In this document: positions 35,101 through 42,042 of the stretch, piece by piece
Layout: every line of letters begins with the position of its first letter
Position numbering within the stretch: the first letter of the stretch is position 1
Assembly (NCBI GenBank): GCA_964527215.1
Contig: CAZGNZ010000040.1
Location: 1-42,042, forward strand
Origin: CAZGNZ01 sp964527215
GTDB taxonomy: Bacteria > Fidelibacterota > Marinisomatia > SCGC-AAA003-L08 > JACNLC01
Length of the DNA stretch: 42,042 nt
Reading direction: 5' to 3'
Notes under the pieces: generated by a model
What the model was told of the DNA's origin: nothing
The model's database searches: none
What the model saw: the letters and a program-made list of their open reading frames with translations, nothing else
Made by a program: the position numbers and the translations under genes

Positions 35101-35485
35101 TGAAATGGCCGGGGAGGAACCGGGCGGTCTGGGAAAGGCTGCAGAAGATATGGAAGAAGTCATTAAAGATTTCAAGCGGAAACGGGTGGATCGCCGCACT
35201 CAGGAAAGACAGGAACGAATTCTGTCACGGATGCTGGACAGCCAGAAATCTCTGACACAGCGGGATTATTCAAAAAAACGGAGAAGCAAAAGCGGGTCTG
35301 AAATTGAGTATGCCGGTCCTTCCGGTCTGCCGTCCGGACTGGGAGAACGGGAAGTGCTGCTGATAAAGGCGATGAGCGAGGCATTGGACGAAGGGTACTC
35401 CAGGGAGTATCAGGACGTAATGAAAACCTATTTCCGACAGCTTCAAAAGGAAACGGAAATGACTGAAACGGAAAGTAATGATTAA
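32123..35485 (+). CDS. Large DUF4175-type membrane protein with coiled coil and Gln/Met-rich region
   Basis: A 1120-residue protein. Three membrane helices lie near the N-terminus (about 30-48, 58-76, 150-168). A beta-rich domain with Ig-like segments follows (about 190-500; FTIIPPEYTGGDTRIHPG, ISQPERETELDENLLIFFNIQVSDDFGF, VHFRVQVADNNTLTGPG). Then comes an acidic coiled coil (about 510-900) of repeated MEE/LEQ/ELQDN units, and a Gln/Met-rich stretch (about 935-990, QQQQGINQG, QQQMMQQLQQQQQ). The C-terminus is basic and ends ETEMTETESND. The overall layout matches DUF4175-family proteins of Bacteroidota-like bacteria; the function is unknown, probably a cell-envelope scaffold. The stop overlaps the next start by eight bases. 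Confidence 0.82.
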   Translation: MNRQIQSYIRKVRLQQAGFRLSQDLRRFTMLLIPAVLMAAAVEAVLYLEPVVRERLTAALIGSAAVILIYIVVKWLIHRNGWFGNSADEGIAETIGVRQPEIADKLLNAVQLEQARQVHRAGNDLIDQAVSRVTHLLTHFEAENLKRRISSKQWLSFVSVTAAALLTLVIFHQELPAAFTRLRHPGTEYPVPLPFQLTSLSGNMNILGGDTVSVAFSGSGELPDSVGLHWIVRGEEHSRNLPVDSMEFRHMFTDVFADMIYWSEYKSRRWFSPWDKISTPPDTVFVKDRPVIEDLQFTIIPPEYTGGDTRIHPGNVTDVTVLSGSRIRVDAKSTKHLSMAWALVGSRREHLNVISRKISGSFTLTSDETVTIYCLDKNDVGNLKPAQYRFSVLQDSPPELLISQPERETELDENLLIFFNIQVSDDFGFSEAFLEYRIKHPAYLPPDTSTYRQEIDELVPDARSQQIFYTWDLSWLDIGPEDEVHFRVQVADNNTLTGPGLTSSADYTARFPSLEDMYLALEDAEMDTEEAAEEMMMTLEDVQELVEELELELLKSEDVDWEQSQKSEVILQNMEEVISQIEELQDNLEQINEQLENNNLVDNELQEKFSKLQELLDSIMTPEMLEAMEKLREAMEQMDPDMMMQALEDFEFNMDEMAEELDRFIDMFEQAVAEQKMDEVIRNLEQMLKEQADIAENLRDAAPEEYADLASREKRQELQFENLKEKMDEAADAIDNIAPEQSGELRELGDSQLSQDTGTSISQAQQQMSEQNPQSQESAEQAEANLAEMLEHAQSIRQEFQELTVGQMLAKFQQVLHNTLSISQRQERLRKESKNLRSRSPKIKLTASEQDQIRRQSIKLFEQLSELSKLSFHISPQIGRSLGKARMAMDASIAQLEQNRVSSALREQKTAMEGLNETAEQLLGAMGNMEQTGSASGLESFLQQMEQMSQQQQGINQGTMQLGQMGMMAQQQMMQQLQQQQQALKQALEQMLSEMAGEEPGGLGKAAEDMEEVIKDFKRKRVDRRTQERQERILSRMLDSQKSLTQRDYSKKRRSKSGSEIEYAGPSGLPSGLGEREVLLIKAMSEALDEGYSREYQDVMKTYFRQLQKETEMTETESND

Positions 35486-37370
35486 GCAGATGACTTCCAG
35501 GATTTTCACCATATTAATGATAGCTCCCGTTCTATTGTTTCAGGCGACACTTTGCGCTCAGGCATCTAACCTTAATTCTGCCCGAAGTGCCCGGCAGACT
35601 CTGAAGGAACCTGCACCGGGTGAACCGAAATTCAAACAGGCCAAGAGTCTGGAAAGTGCCGGACTGTGGGAAGAGGCTGAAAATCTGTACCGGGAACTCA
35701 ACGATGAATATCCCGGGAATTATGTGTATTTCCTGCCGTTGAAAAACATGCTCCGAAACCAGGAATCCTACGCTGAATTGACAGATTACATCCGGCAGTA
35801 TCTGATTGCCAATCCGGCGGATGTCACTGTCAGGCTTGATCTTGCAGAAATTTATATGATTCAGGATTCGGTAACTGTCTGGAATGAGCTGCTTGACGAA
35901 ATTACACAAAGTTATGGTCAGGAACAGAATACCATGAAACTGATCATAAACCGTCTGATGAGCCAGGGTTTGATGAAGGAGGCCGGAGTCCGTCTGAATG
36001 AGTACCGTACAGTTCACCAGAATCCAGCCTACTATTCTCTGGAAATGGGCGGCTACTATGCTCTTCGAATGGCCTACGAGCCGGCGGTCAGAGAATATCT
36101 TATTTATCTGGATGAGTACCCCGACCGCTGTCAGCTGGTGTCAGACAGAGTGCTGCTTTTTCCTGAAGATGAGTCGGTTCAAAAAATCCTTCAGCAGATT
36201 CTGGCAGACTCTCCGGTCAGGGGCGCCGGAGTATTACTTGCTGACCTGCATTTCAAGCAGAAACATTACACGCAGGCATTGCAGACGCTGATGCAGGCAA
36301 ATCCTGAACAAAAAGATCTCCTGAATTTTGGAAAAGATTTGGCGGCAGTTGGAGAATATCAGCTTGCAGAACAGGTTTTCGGAACCATTTTGGAAACAGG
36401 CACTGACGGACGAATTCTGGAAGAAGCCATACTGGAGCTTGCACAGGTTTTCGAGATACGCACGACCCAGTCTCTTGCCGTTTTGCCGTTGTCCGGATTT
36501 TATCGTGGAAACCCCTTTTTTTCTACCCCTTATCTGCGCGTGGATGAGTCGCAGGCAGAGTCACTCTGGCAGGCTGTCACAATTTATGATTCTCTGGTAA
36601 CCACCATTCAGTCTTCCAGTGCCAGCTTTCGGCTGGGGGAAATCCGGTTTCGCGTACTTGAGGATCTGGATGGTGCGCGGGAACATTACCAGGAAGTGAT
36701 TCACCTTCGAAAAAACGCTGAAGAGATTCTGGCCAGCCAGCTTAGACTTATTGATCTTGCAATTGCAAAAGGTGATTTGGAACAAGCCGAGCAGCTGGTC
36801 AGGAAATATCGCAAATCCGCACGAAAAGCCAACGCGGTTGATGCTTTGGAAATGAAAATGGCGCAGCTTTTGTTTTACCGTGCAGACCTGGCTCAGCTGG
36901 ACAGCGTCCTGTCAGATCTCATTAATACGCTGGAACCTTTGAATGATCATTTTAATGATGTCATTGAACTTGCCGGGCTGATTCAATTTTTCAAGGATGA
37001 TCCGGCGGCCTTCAGTTCCTTTTCGGAGATTCAGCTTAAAATTCAGCAGAACAAGCGCTCGGAAGCCATCTCGGATTTGGAAGAACTGTCTGCCCATGCG
37101 GTTCCGAATGTGAGTCATATTGCATTGTACCAACTGGCGTATTTATATATACTGCAAAACCAAACCGAAGCTGCGTTTGAAACCTCTAATCAGATCGCGG
37201 GGGATTCAATGTATACTGAGCTGGCCATGATTCAGCAGGCAGAAATCATTGATTATCTGATGGATGATCCCGGAAAGGCAGTGGATCTTTACCTGGCTTT
37301 TCTTGAGAAATTCCCCATGAGCATCTTTTATGATGATATTCGAATTCGACTGCGAAAACTGGCAAGCTGA
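35478..37370 (+). CDS. Exported tetratricopeptide-repeat protein
   Basis: 630 residues. A signal peptide (MIAPVLLFQATLCAQA) is followed by helical TPR-type repeats: AKSLESAGLWEEAENLYRELNDEYPGNYVYFLPL, then LRNQESYAELTDYIRQYLIANPADVTVRLDLAEIYMIQ, later GEYQLAEQVFGTILETGTDGRILEEAILELAQVFE, LGEIRFRVLEDLDGAREHYQEVIHL and DPGKAVDLYLAFLEKFPMS. TPR proteins act as protein-binding scaffolds; the export signal puts it in the periplasm. It overlaps the DUF4175 gene by eight bases and precedes the amidotransferase-like gene by 12, so the four are one translation-coupled unit. Confidence 0.85.
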   Translation: MIKQMTSRIFTILMIAPVLLFQATLCAQASNLNSARSARQTLKEPAPGEPKFKQAKSLESAGLWEEAENLYRELNDEYPGNYVYFLPLKNMLRNQESYAELTDYIRQYLIANPADVTVRLDLAEIYMIQDSVTVWNELLDEITQSYGQEQNTMKLIINRLMSQGLMKEAGVRLNEYRTVHQNPAYYSLEMGGYYALRMAYEPAVREYLIYLDEYPDRCQLVSDRVLLFPEDESVQKILQQILADSPVRGAGVLLADLHFKQKHYTQALQTLMQANPEQKDLLNFGKDLAAVGEYQLAEQVFGTILETGTDGRILEEAILELAQVFEIRTTQSLAVLPLSGFYRGNPFFSTPYLRVDESQAESLWQAVTIYDSLVTTIQSSSASFRLGEIRFRVLEDLDGAREHYQEVIHLRKNAEEILASQLRLIDLAIAKGDLEQAEQLVRKYRKSARKANAVDALEMKMAQLLFYRADLAQLDSVLSDLINTLEPLNDHFNDVIELAGLIQFFKDDPAAFSSFSEIQLKIQQNKRSEAISDLEELSAHAVPNVSHIALYQLAYLYILQNQTEAAFETSNQIAGDSMYTELAMIQQAEIIDYLMDDPGKAVDLYLAFLEKFPMSIFYDDIRIRLRKLAS

Positions 37371-37382
37371 TTCAGAGATACC

Positions 37383-38636
37383 ATGAAAAAAAACCTCGTT
37401 TACTTACTCATCATATTTTCGTCTCTTTGGGGGCAGAAATTACTAATTCCCATGGATTTGAGTCAGACTGATCATCTGAAGACATATGGGGTCGCTTTTT
37501 GGACCTTAAAACAGGGGATTAATGTAGAATGGCTTCTGAATTACCGGGGTGGTTCGTTCCTGATAGATGATCATGAGATTGTGGCTCGAGAATGCACCTT
37601 GCGCGGAATCTCAGTACAAAAAATCGGTGCGGGTGACCTGTCACTGATTTTCGGCACCATCGAAGAAAACAATATGGATGTTGTGCTTCTTGAAAAAGCA
37701 CCGGATGTCGCTGTGTATTCCCCGCCCGGAAAGCAGCCCTGGGATGATGCAGTAACCCTGGCACTGACTTATGCAGAAATTGAATATGATGTTATTTTCG
37801 ATCATGAAGTCCTGACCGATCGTTTGAAAGAATATGACTGGCTTCATCTGCATCATGAAGACTTTACAGGCCAGTATGGAAAATTCCACAGGAATTACAG
37901 AAATGCCTCATGGTATCAGCAGCAGAGAACTGAATTTGAAAAAGTCGCGGCTCAACATGGATTTCCATCAGTACATGAGCTGAAAAAAGCCGTCGCTCGA
38001 AAAATAAAAGAATACACCATCCAGGGCGGTTTTCTGTTTGCAATGTGTTCCGCTACAGATTCTTTTGATATTGCCCTGGCAGCAGAAGGGGTGGATATCG
38101 CAGCTGCAGCATATGACAACACTCCTGTGGACCCGGATTACAGAAGCAAACTGGATTTTTCAAAATCTTTTGCATTTGAAAACTACGATCTGTACATCGA
38201 CCCAATGGTTTATGAGTATTCCACAATTGATATACCGCCAAGTCACAGGCCGGTGACAAACAGCCCGGAAGCTGACTATTTTACTCTTTTCGAATTTTCT
38301 GCAAAATGGGACCCCGTACCGACAATGCTGACGCAATGCCACGTAGGTGTTGTGAAAGGTTTTATGGGTCAAACCACTGGATTTAACAGACAGTTTTTGA
38401 AAAAAAATGTCGTGATTCTGGGTGAAGTAGAAAATGATTTAATGATCAAGTATATCCATGGAAACGTCGGAAAAGGCACATTTACATTTCTCGCGGGTCA
38501 TGATCCCGAAGACTATCGGCATTATGTCGGTGATCCTCCAACCGATCTTTCGCTGCACCGTAATTCCCCTGGTTACCGATTGATTTTAAATAATGTCTTA
38601 TTTCCAGCCGCCAGAAAAAAGGAGCGGAAAACCTGA
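37383..38636 (+). CDS. Exported amidotransferase-like protein ('asparagine synthetase B-like' family)
   Basis: 417 residues with a signal peptide (MKKNLVYLLIIFSSLWGQ). The mature start KLLIPMDLSQTDHLKTYGVAFWTLKQG, then WLLNYRGGSFLI, is typical of a family in Bacteroidota-like genomes often labelled 'asparagine synthetase B'; it shows none of the asparagine synthetase motifs, so that name is probably wrong. YDWLHLHHEDFTGQYGKF and GGFLFAMCSATDSFDIAL resemble a class I glutamine-amidotransferase or ThuA-like fold, with Cys in FAMCSAT where a nucleophile elbow could be. The end has HVGVVKGFMGQTTGFNRQF and FTFLAGHDPEDYRHYVGDPPT. Activity and substrate are unknown. It closes the DUF4159-DUF4175-TPR unit. 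Confidence 0.75.
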   Translation: MKKNLVYLLIIFSSLWGQKLLIPMDLSQTDHLKTYGVAFWTLKQGINVEWLLNYRGGSFLIDDHEIVARECTLRGISVQKIGAGDLSLIFGTIEENNMDVVLLEKAPDVAVYSPPGKQPWDDAVTLALTYAEIEYDVIFDHEVLTDRLKEYDWLHLHHEDFTGQYGKFHRNYRNASWYQQQRTEFEKVAAQHGFPSVHELKKAVARKIKEYTIQGGFLFAMCSATDSFDIALAAEGVDIAAAAYDNTPVDPDYRSKLDFSKSFAFENYDLYIDPMVYEYSTIDIPPSHRPVTNSPEADYFTLFEFSAKWDPVPTMLTQCHVGVVKGFMGQTTGFNRQFLKKNVVILGEVENDLMIKYIHGNVGKGTFTFLAGHDPEDYRHYVGDPPTDLSLHRNSPGYRLILNNVLFPAARKKERKT

Positions 38637-38721
38637 TCATTGACGGCAGAGACAGTCCCGTTCCCAAATCCACACGGGGCTTCGACATGATCCATTTTGT
38701 CAGCAGCATTGTTGATTTCCG

Positions 38722-39666
38722 TTAGGAAATCCCACCGTCAAAGTATACTTCAGCAAGAAACCTGAAGTTTGTGGTTGTGTAAACCGCACCCCCCCGCGCG
38801 CGATTGATTTCCACAATAAAATCGGCAATATGCCGATGTATCGCCCTTCGAATGCTGTCCGGTTTTAACACCTGTTTGCGATAGATCATCGGATGACGGC
38901 TTAAATGACAGCAAATATCACGATCCTGTACGCATGTGAGATCTCCCGACAGGATGGCAACACATTTTTTTGGACAGCGGGGGATGACGGCTCGAACGAG
39001 TTCCGGGGAAATGGTCAGGCGGTACTTGACACGTATCAGGAGCTCAAGGGGCTTGAAATCTTTAAAACTTTTTTCAATGACTGATTTTAATATTCTTATT
39101 TCTTCCTGTATCCTGAATTTGTTCATATAATGGGATTCAGTTTCACTGCTCTCACGAATTTCATCTGCAGATTGAAATGAGGTAAATGGATACAGTCGCG
39201 CAACTTCGTGATATGTCCTTTGGATGCTTACCATCAGATATTTATTGAATTTACCGGGATTGGCATCGGTGAAGCAGAAATTTTGCTGAATATGGAATAT
39301 CTTTTTTGTCAGCAAATTCAGCAGCACCTGTTGACTCAGCTCCTTCTGCCAGTAGAATTCTGATTCGCAGCTTTGAACAAACTGATTCAAACGATGCATG
39401 AATAGCAGGATCACACTGTACGGTTCTGTGAAGATCAGGTTTCGCCAACCGATATAGTGATCCAGTTTTTCTACATTGATTTGTTTTCCGCTGCAAACGG
39501 CTTTAAGTATGCTTGGATTTCGCGAAGCCTGGTTTCTGAAACTTGAATATACCACCTGCTCAAGATTCGGATACTGGGATCGGGGGAAATCCTTGGGCGG
39601 ATACAGTGTTTGACGGATTGCTTCTGTTATCTGGCTTTTATAATGATTAAGGATTTGAATACTCAT
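38722..39666 (-). CDS. Unknown protein, possibly a divergent sigma-factor-like regulator with a Cys cluster
   Basis: 314 residues. No family is recognised with confidence. The middle has KFNKYLMVSIQRTYHEVARLYPF, which sits like sigma region 2, a short charged linker (SADEIRESSETES), then IRILKSVIEKSFKDFKPLELL and IRVKYRLTISPELVRAVI, which sits like region 4. This is a weak resemblance, not proof. Directly after comes a Cys/His cluster: RCPKKC, TC, then DICCHLSRH (pattern C-x3-C, C, CCH-x3-H), perhaps a metal or redox site. AGGAG lies five bases before the ATG. The gene faces away from the TPR regulator at 40200 across a 530-base A+T-rich gap that must hold both promoters. Confidence 0.6.
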   Translation of the reverse strand: MSIQILNHYKSQITEAIRQTLYPPKDFPRSQYPNLEQVVYSSFRNQASRNPSILKAVCSGKQINVEKLDHYIGWRNLIFTEPYSVILLFMHRLNQFVQSCESEFYWQKELSQQVLLNLLTKKIFHIQQNFCFTDANPGKFNKYLMVSIQRTYHEVARLYPFTSFQSADEIRESSETESHYMNKFRIQEEIRILKSVIEKSFKDFKPLELLIRVKYRLTISPELVRAVIPRCPKKCVAILSGDLTCVQDRDICCHLSRHPMIYRKQVLKPDSIRRAIHRHIADFIVEINRARGGAVYTTTNFRFLAEVYFDGGIS

Positions 39667-40199
39667 GGTTTCTCCTGTTTTCTATATGGGTAAAGGGAAA
39701 TTGAAATACTTCTTTGCTGACGACATTCATTTGGGTTTGCCCATTCAGTGATTACTGAAAGGCCAAACAGTTCATTACTCTGACAATTTCCGGAAAAAAG
39801 ACTGTTGTAAAATATTCAGCTGACCAAATATTATGCAATATAAATGTTATAAAACATAAATAAAATTAAATCCAAAACACATTGAATATTTTAATGTGTG
39901 TACAATTAAACAATAACGAATAAATTTACATGATAGAAATGGATCATTATCACTGATCTGAGAACGTGGCTGGATTTCAGCTGCCAGTCTGTAAGAGATT
40001 ATCATCAACGTTCAGTTCTGATATATAAAAGAAAATAAATAGATCAGATGGAATGAGAGATAGTTGTTTTAGAATTTTTGAAAGTATCCCGACGGTCAAT
40101 TGGCAGCAAACCGGAAAGGCATACGGAAATGATACCAGATAGCGGTCCTGACCAAATCATCATTTATTAACAGGATAACTTCCGCATACCGATGTTGAA
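39667..40199. promoter_or_regulatory. Divergent intergenic region with inverted repeat
   Basis: No gene. The middle (39830-39940) is very A+T-rich. ACACATT (39877-39883) and AATGTGT (39893-39899) form a perfect inverted repeat around GAATATTTT, a good shape for a regulator site. The region must contain the promoters of the genes at 39666 (minus) and 40200 (plus). No -35/-10 pair can be assigned with certainty, and no clear Shine-Dalgarno site precedes 40200. Confidence 0.4.
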
Positions 40200-41708
40200 A
40201 TGAGCAATAAACTGCAAAATGATCACCTGATTGCCAATGTTACGCAGGCTGTAGAATCGGTTCACACCAATGAATTTCTGGAATTTATCAGTCAGGTTGG
40301 TTATTTTTCCGTTGAGAAGTTGAAGGATGCTTTTCTTTCTTTTGATGAAAACTGCATTCATGATGTAAACACCAAAGCAATTGTTAATGTAGCACGCGCA
40401 AAAATGTGCTACCTGGAGGGCAATTACCTCGCAGCAATCAAAATATTCAATCAGGTTTTTGATTTAATACCCCAGTTTGAAACAGATGAAGAAAATGAAA
40501 TATATTCATTTATAAATTATGAATATGCTTTATATTTATTTAGTTTATATGATTATGATACCAGTAAAAAATATTTTAAGAAAGCCAAAATACAAGCTCA
40601 ATCTCAAAGCTTGAAATCATTGATTGAATACCAACTTGAAACGATAAATATAAAGATGGAGAAAGGTTTAAATTTAGCCAAGATAAAAAATTTATCATGT
40701 TTATTTAAAAGTAATAATATCTTGGTAATGCATGCATTAAGCCTTCATCGAATTGGAATATTTTATCGAGAAGCACAAAAATATAAAAAGGCAGAATGGT
40801 ACTTTCTTCAAACACTAAAAATTGCAAAAAAAAATAACTATAAAAGATTAATTACAAATGCTCATATTGCACTTGGTTTTTTAGCATTAGCACAGAATAA
40901 ATATAAATGCTCACAAATCATATTTGAATTTGCACTAAAGCATGTGGAAAGCAAATATCAAAAAACATTGATTTATGAAAATCTTGCTCTAATTGAATAC
41001 AATCTTGGTAGATATTCAAAATCGATTGATCAGATTAAAAGAGCTTATGACACGTCTATAAAATATAATGTTTTATCGAGAATAATAGAGGAATCACTAT
41101 TTCTTGGAGATGTATACGATGAAAACATAAAAGACACACAATCTGCAGTATATTATTACAAGAAGGCATATGAATTCTCTATTACTCAGCTAAAATTCGG
41201 TATGAGTTACACTGGAGTACGCGTCAGGGGCGTGGAAGTATTTGTTAGATATTTGATGAAATTGGGAAAACATGAGTTCCTTACTCCTGAAATATTTTAC
41301 AGTTTTGCTCTGGGAAAATCATGGAAGGAAATCACGGATATTTTTCATTACAACATAATCATGTTTCACCGGAAACAGAACAAAAATATCAATGAAATAC
41401 TTTCCGATTTAAACCTCAACCGCAATACTTTTTACTCCGTTCAGAACCGGCTGAAGCAGCATGGATACTTTTTTCCGGATTCCCGTTCCCGAATTCTTGA
41501 TTTTGCATCCGACCGCATAATTCCAGGCATACAGGATTATCTGAAACAGAAAAATATCACCGACTGGCAGCTGGTGAACAAAGCCTTTCAGGCGGACATC
41601 CTGAAATTCCTGTATGAACGCTACGGCTACAAAAAAAACAATCTGGCTGAAAATCTGAAGCTGAGCTATCCAGCGGTGCTGGAAAAACTGAAAAGCATCA
41701 ATATCTAG
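40200..41708 (+). CDS. TPR protein with Fis-like C-terminal helix-turn-helix segments
   Basis: 502 residues without a signal peptide. Residues about 75-330 are TPR-like helical pairs (CYLEGNYLAAIKIFNQVFDL, LHRIGIFYREAQKYKKAEWYF, NAHIALGFLALAQNKYKCSQIIFEFAL, YENLALIEYNLGRYSKSIDQI). The C-terminal 120 residues differ: NINEILSDLNLNRNTFYSVQ and KKNNLAENLKLSYPAVLEKL each look like Fis-type (NtrC C-terminal) helix-turn-helix units. It may be a cytoplasmic DNA-binding regulator using the TPR part as sensor (inference). The middle third of the gene is strikingly A+T-rich, while the 5' end and the last 400 bases match the genome. The stop shares CTAG with the convergent response regulator. Confidence 0.7.
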   Translation: MSNKLQNDHLIANVTQAVESVHTNEFLEFISQVGYFSVEKLKDAFLSFDENCIHDVNTKAIVNVARAKMCYLEGNYLAAIKIFNQVFDLIPQFETDEENEIYSFINYEYALYLFSLYDYDTSKKYFKKAKIQAQSQSLKSLIEYQLETINIKMEKGLNLAKIKNLSCLFKSNNILVMHALSLHRIGIFYREAQKYKKAEWYFLQTLKIAKKNNYKRLITNAHIALGFLALAQNKYKCSQIIFEFALKHVESKYQKTLIYENLALIEYNLGRYSKSIDQIKRAYDTSIKYNVLSRIIEESLFLGDVYDENIKDTQSAVYYYKKAYEFSITQLKFGMSYTGVRVRGVEVFVRYLMKLGKHEFLTPEIFYSFALGKSWKEITDIFHYNIIMFHRKQNKNINEILSDLNLNRNTFYSVQNRLKQHGYFFPDSRSRILDFASDRIIPGIQDYLKQKNITDWQLVNKAFQADILKFLYERYGYKKNNLAENLKLSYPAVLEKLKSINI

Positions 41709-42042
41709 ACGATTGTTTCGATAGTGTCAAACAGCAGTTTAAGTGAAAACGGTTTTCTGATGAATGTTTTGATCTGAGACGCTGCTTCAATGTTTCGGGG
41801 GATGGAATCCCCGTGTCCGGATATAATGATGGCAGGCAGCATGTATTCCAGCTTCAGTGTTTCGGAAACCAGCTCATACCCATTCATGCCCGGCAGCCTC
41901 AGGTCGGAAACAAGAATATCATATCTCATGGATTTCAGCATATCAAGAGCGGTTTGGCCGTCATATGCTGTATGAACAACCAGCTTGTCTGGTAATTCCG
42001 GTTTATTCGGACACCCATTCCGGCAACCTTTCGGACAGTGTT
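41705..42042 (-). CDS. Response regulator receiver domain, partial (N-terminus beyond the window)
   Basis: The C-terminal part of a CheY-like receiver domain; the frame stays open to the window edge. Visible: VVHTAYDGQTALDMLKSMRYDILVSDLRLPGMNGYELV, with the phosphoacceptor Asp in SDLRLPG, then LPAIIISGHGD (the conserved Ser/Thr position as Ser) and FIRKPFSLKLLFDTI with the invariant Lys in KP. It ends right after the receiver, so no output domain follows at this end. The most upstream visible residues are a Cys-rich run, odd for the start of a receiver. Its stop overlaps the TPR regulator's stop in CTAG; the two may act together (inference). Confidence 0.82.
   Translation of the reverse strand, partial: HCPKGCRNGCPNKPELPDKLVVHTAYDGQTALDMLKSMRYDILVSDLRLPGMNGYELVSETLKLEYMLPAIIISGHGDSIPRNIEAASQIKTFIRKPFSLKLLFDTIETIV

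Noticed and set aside
37383..38636. Asparagine synthetase B as the function of the exported protein
   Set aside because: The name is common for this family, but there is no N-terminal Cys amidotransferase domain and no ATP-pyrophosphatase motif, and it has a signal peptide.

Overview
The window is about 42 kb of bacterial chromosome, roughly half G+C by eye, with more A+T-rich stretches at 1-1049, 25260-25420 and 39800-41250. It looks Gram-negative: there is an OmpP1/FadL-type outer membrane protein with the NPAG hallmark, a lipoprotein thioredoxin, an OsmC protein, and a DUF4159/DUF4175 cluster. Together with a TGS-less PRK/uridine-kinase-type nucleoside kinase and an 'asparagine synthetase B-like' exported protein, this points to the Fibrobacterota-Chlorobiota-Bacteroidota (FCB) group, perhaps a Marinimicrobia/Calditrichota/KSB1-like lineage. 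The phylum call is inference from gene content only. I see no tRNA, rRNA, CRISPR array, intact insertion sequence or prophage.

Layout. 1-1049: gene-free A+T-rich DNA. 1050-4350: a periplasmic amide/amino-acid-type binding protein followed by a chemoreceptor, with no permease genes. 4346-4805: hairpin plus repeats. 4806-13411: mostly minus-strand metabolic genes (nucleoside kinase, DUF1761 membrane protein, M20 amidohydrolase, radical SAM protein, and a tightly overlapping OsmC / thioredoxin lipoprotein / CcdA redox operon), with a plus-strand Eis-like acetyltransferase and a weakly supported small-gene region at 7940-8800. 13700-16316: PolB-like 3'-5' exonuclease, D-2-hydroxyacid dehydrogenase and proline iminopeptidase. 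16625-25053: FadL-type porin and terminator, EIIA-like protein, hisS, thiI, exonuclease III, SpoU-type RNA methyltransferase, HDOD protein and a cystathionine beta-synthase-type enzyme. 25054-26342: a 1.3 kb gap holding repeats and perhaps one tiny gene. 26343-38636: a 12 kb same-strand run of mgtE, two glycosyltransferases, a DUF3108-like exported protein, a small membrane protein, DUF4159, a 1120-residue DUF4175-type protein, a TPR protein and an exported amidotransferase-like protein. 38722-42042: a divergent, possibly sigma-factor-like protein, a TPR protein with Fis-like C-terminal helices, and the C-terminal part of a response regulator.

The most unusual non-coding content is two families of hairpin-rich dispersed repeats. 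Family A (288-314 bp when uninterrupted) has about 20 bp terminal inverted repeats (AACCCGAATATTTCATGAGA) around a chain of internal hairpins. It occurs at 7626 and 25423, as a degenerate interrupted copy at 4386, and as a reversed end fragment at 26248. Family B is smaller and CCGCC/GGCGG-rich. It occurs at 4460 (inside a family A copy), at 9237, and as mini versions at 16318 and perhaps 31348. Most copies sit directly at gene ends. They look like non-autonomous MITE/REP-like elements. The strongest protein-level points are a Cys/His/Asp-rich tail on HisS, a thioredoxin-like lipoprotein with a single active-site Cys, a CX4CX2C radical SAM motif, and the DUF4159-DUF4175-TPR-amidotransferase-like cluster as a candidate poorly described envelope system.
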